A DNA stretch of 7,458 bases. It comes from Actinomycetota bacterium. Lineage in GTDB: Bacteria; Actinomycetota; Thermoleophilia; Solirubrobacterales; Solirubrobacteraceae. Made by a program: the position numbers and the translations under genes. Positions within the stretch are counted from its first letter, which is position 1; each line of letters starts with the position of its first letter. Below are positions 6,340 to 7,458 of the stretch, one piece after another. The notes under the pieces are model-generated. The model had not been told where the DNA came from and searched no databases. It saw only the letters and a program-made list of their open reading frames with translations. The stretch is from assembly GCA_009699915.1 (NCBI GenBank), contig WLNG01000066.1, positions 1 to 7,458 of the forward strand, in the 5' to 3' direction.

Positions 6340-6344
6340 CTCCT
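6340..6344 (-). promoter_or_regulatory. Ribosome binding site of the Rho-derived gene
   Basis: On the minus strand AGGAG lies five bases before the ATG at 6334. It is the clearest Shine-Dalgarno in the window and fixes the start of this gene. The gene follows the reductase gene on the same strand after 74 bases, so it may be co-transcribed or have its own promoter. No convincing promoter is visible in the gap. Confidence 0.75.
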
Positions 6345-6408
6345 GTTGTTGGGTCGGTGGGCGTCCTGCGGCGTTGGACAGCCGCCGGCGACCAGTGCGC
6401 TCAGAAGG

Positions 6409-7167
6409 CTAGCGCGACGTCCGGAGCGCGTAGTGCAGGAAGAGGTGATCCTCCCCGCGCAGAACCGCGCCCAGCTCGAGCGTGACGGGCGGATCGAAGA
6501 CCGGCCAGGCCAGCACGGACAGGCTCTCGCCGCCGACGATCAGTGGGGCGACGGTGAGCACGAGGTCATCGACGAGGCCGTCTGCGACCAGCGCCCCGAG
6601 CAGGTGCGGACCACCCTCGGTGACGACCAGACGGGCTCCGCCGGCGGCGAGGTCCTGCAAGCAGCCGCGGGCCGTCAGCGTTCCAGGCGCATGATGCAGC
6701 ACCTCGACCTGCGCTCCGCTGGGGCCCAGCTCGCGGTTCGCCTCGGTGAAGATGCGCACCCGGGCGTCGGAACGGCCCATCAGCGGCACCGACGCGAGCG
6801 CTGGATCGAGTCCGCGGGAGATCGTCGCCAGCACCGGCTCAGGCGTGCGCCCGCGCGCGATCCGGCGCTCCGGCTGCCCCGGATCCAGGAGATGCTCGTA
6901 GCGCTCGTCGATGAAGGTGCGCGATCCGACGAGGAGCACGTCGCAGGCGGTGCGCAGCTCGCGCATCACCGAGCGGTCGGTAGGGCTGCTGAGCCCGCCG
7001 GCCCTGCCCTGGACGGTGGCGCGGCCGTCTGCAGAGCCGACCATCACCGCGACGACCCGGGGACGCAGGCCGCGACCCTGCTCATCCCACAGGCCGAGCG
7101 CCTCGACGAATTCCGCCGCGCTGGAGGGCCCGTCGGCGGGCCCGAGGGACTGGAGCGCGCCGCGCAT
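6409..7167 (-). CDS. Stand-alone RibD C-terminal-domain (DHFR-fold) reductase, pyrimidine reductase family
   Basis: This protein has 252 residues from ATG 7167-7165 to TAG 6411-6409. The RibD_C fold spans about 37-250. Recognisable blocks are RPRVVAVMVGSADGRATVQG (36-55), TDRSVMRELRTACDVLLVGSRTF (63-85), and the nucleotide-binding VVTEGGPHLLGALVADGLVDDL (181-202) followed by LTVAPLIVGG (204-213). In bifunctional RibD this domain reduces the deaminated pyrimidine intermediate of riboflavin synthesis with NADPH. Here the zinc-binding deaminase domain is absent, and the 35 N-terminal residues are unlike it. Stand-alone relatives are common in actinobacteria and are usually annotated as pyrimidine reductase or dihydrofolate reductase family, so the true substrate is uncertain. 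No riboflavin genes are nearby. There is no Shine-Dalgarno, and the start fits a leaderless mRNA. Confidence 0.9.
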   Translation of the reverse strand: MRGALQSLGPADGPSSAAEFVEALGLWDEQGRGLRPRVVAVMVGSADGRATVQGRAGGLSSPTDRSVMRELRTACDVLLVGSRTFIDERYEHLLDPGQPERRIARGRTPEPVLATISRGLDPALASVPLMGRSDARVRIFTEANRELGPSGAQVEVLHHAPGTLTARGCLQDLAAGGARLVVTEGGPHLLGALVADGLVDDLVLTVAPLIVGGESLSVLAWPVFDPPVTLELGAVLRGEDHLFLHYALRTSR

Positions 7168-7173
7168 GAGGCG

Positions 7174-7179
7174 ATCGTA
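7174..7179 (-). promoter_or_regulatory. Candidate -10 element (TACGAT) for a leaderless reductase mRNA
   Basis: On the minus strand TACGAT fits TANNNT, and six bases separate it from the ATG at 7167. This places the expected transcription start on the A of the start codon. No Shine-Dalgarno is present and no good -35 is visible. The element lies in the 36-base gap after the PKD-domain gene. Confidence 0.45.
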
Positions 7180-7203
7180 CCCGGGACCGGCGGATCGAAT
7201 GCG

Positions 7204-7458
7204 CTAGCCCGCGGCGGCCACGCGCAGCACGCGGCGTACGACGACCGCGTTCCCGGCCACGTCGCGGGCGCTCACCCGCAGGGTCCGGCGTCCGGGACGC
7301 ACGACGCGTCGCACCGTCGCCCGTGCGCGAGTCAGAACGAGTGGCGGGGTGCCGTCCCCGAAGTCGATGCGCAGCTGCGCGACGCCGGAGCCAAGCCTGC
7401 CACCCGGATCGGTGGCCGCGAGCCGCAGCGTGACCCTCTTCCCCTCAGACGCCCTCGC
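7204..7458 (-). CDS. C-terminal end of a PKD/Ig-like domain protein (cut by window edge)
   Basis: This frame is open from the right edge to TAG 7206-7204 and gives 84 residues. The sequence contains VAQLRIDFGDGTPPLVL, then a stretch with RPGRRTLRVSARDVAGNAVVVRR, and ends VLRVAAAG. A D-F-G-D-G turn followed by P-G-x-x-T-L-R-V-x-A-x-D-x-A-G-N is the signature of a PKD or related Ig-like beta-sandwich domain. Such domains often form the C-termini of secreted or surface proteins in actinobacteria. There is no sorting motif or membrane anchor at this end. The rest of the protein, including any signal peptide, lies beyond the window. The domain call is fairly sure and the role is unknown. Confidence 0.72.
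   Translation of the reverse strand, partial: ARASEGKRVTLRLAATDPGGRLGSGVAQLRIDFGDGTPPLVLTRARATVRRVVRPGRRTLRVSARDVAGNAVVVRRVLRVAAAG

Noticed and set aside
6368..6385. Five-base-pair GCGGC/GCCGC hairpin between the reductase and Rho-derived genes
   Set aside because: The stem is short with an eight-base loop and no T-run. Such matches are common in GC-rich DNA.
6406..6411. TAGCCT on the minus strand as a promoter for the Rho-derived gene
   Set aside because: It includes the stop codon of the reductase, has no -35 at the right distance, and is only a loose TANNNT match.

Overview
The window is very GC-rich, makes frequent use of GTG starts, and its genes are tightly packed with short overlaps. 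It carries a secretin-less Tad pilus module, a Rho-family protein with a long Arg/Ala/Asp/Glu-rich linker, and a stand-alone RibD_C reductase. Together these suggest a high-GC actinobacterium, and my best guess is the Thermoleophilia/Solirubrobacterales neighbourhood. The lineage is an inference from gene style. No rRNA or other taxonomic marker is present.

Positions 1-3925, minus strand, hold one compact operon read right to left: an OmpR-type response regulator (3191-3925), a CpaB/RcpC-like SAF-domain protein (2544-3194), the TadA/CpaF secretion ATPase (1357-2538), TadB (512-1360) and the 5' part of TadC (1-518, cut by the window edge). Neighbouring genes overlap by 4 to 7 bases or are 5 bases apart, so translational coupling is likely. 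They would build the motor and inner-membrane platform of a Tad/Flp (type IVc) pilus. The pilin, prepilin peptidase, TadZ/CpaE and any pseudopilins are not in view.

Positions 3986-5071, plus strand, hold two small genes of unknown function. One encodes a four-helix membrane protein divergent from the regulator, with a start consistent with a leaderless mRNA. The other encodes an acidic soluble protein. The second ends in a GC-rich hairpin at a convergent junction.

Positions 5096-7458, minus strand, hold the C-terminal end of a protein with a PKD/Ig-like domain (7204-7458, cut by the window edge), a RibD_C/DHFR-fold reductase (6409-7167) and a Rho-derived protein (5096-6334). The Rho-derived protein is the most interesting item. 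It keeps the Rho N-terminal domain, the RNA-binding OB fold and the shape of the ATPase core. However, the Walker A lysine, the catalytic glutamate, the arginine finger and the secondary RNA-site loops are all replaced or missing, so it looks like an RNA-binding Rho pseudo-ATPase.

No tRNA, rRNA, CRISPR array, insertion sequence or attachment site was seen. The longest gene-free stretch is about 135 bases (4463-4597).
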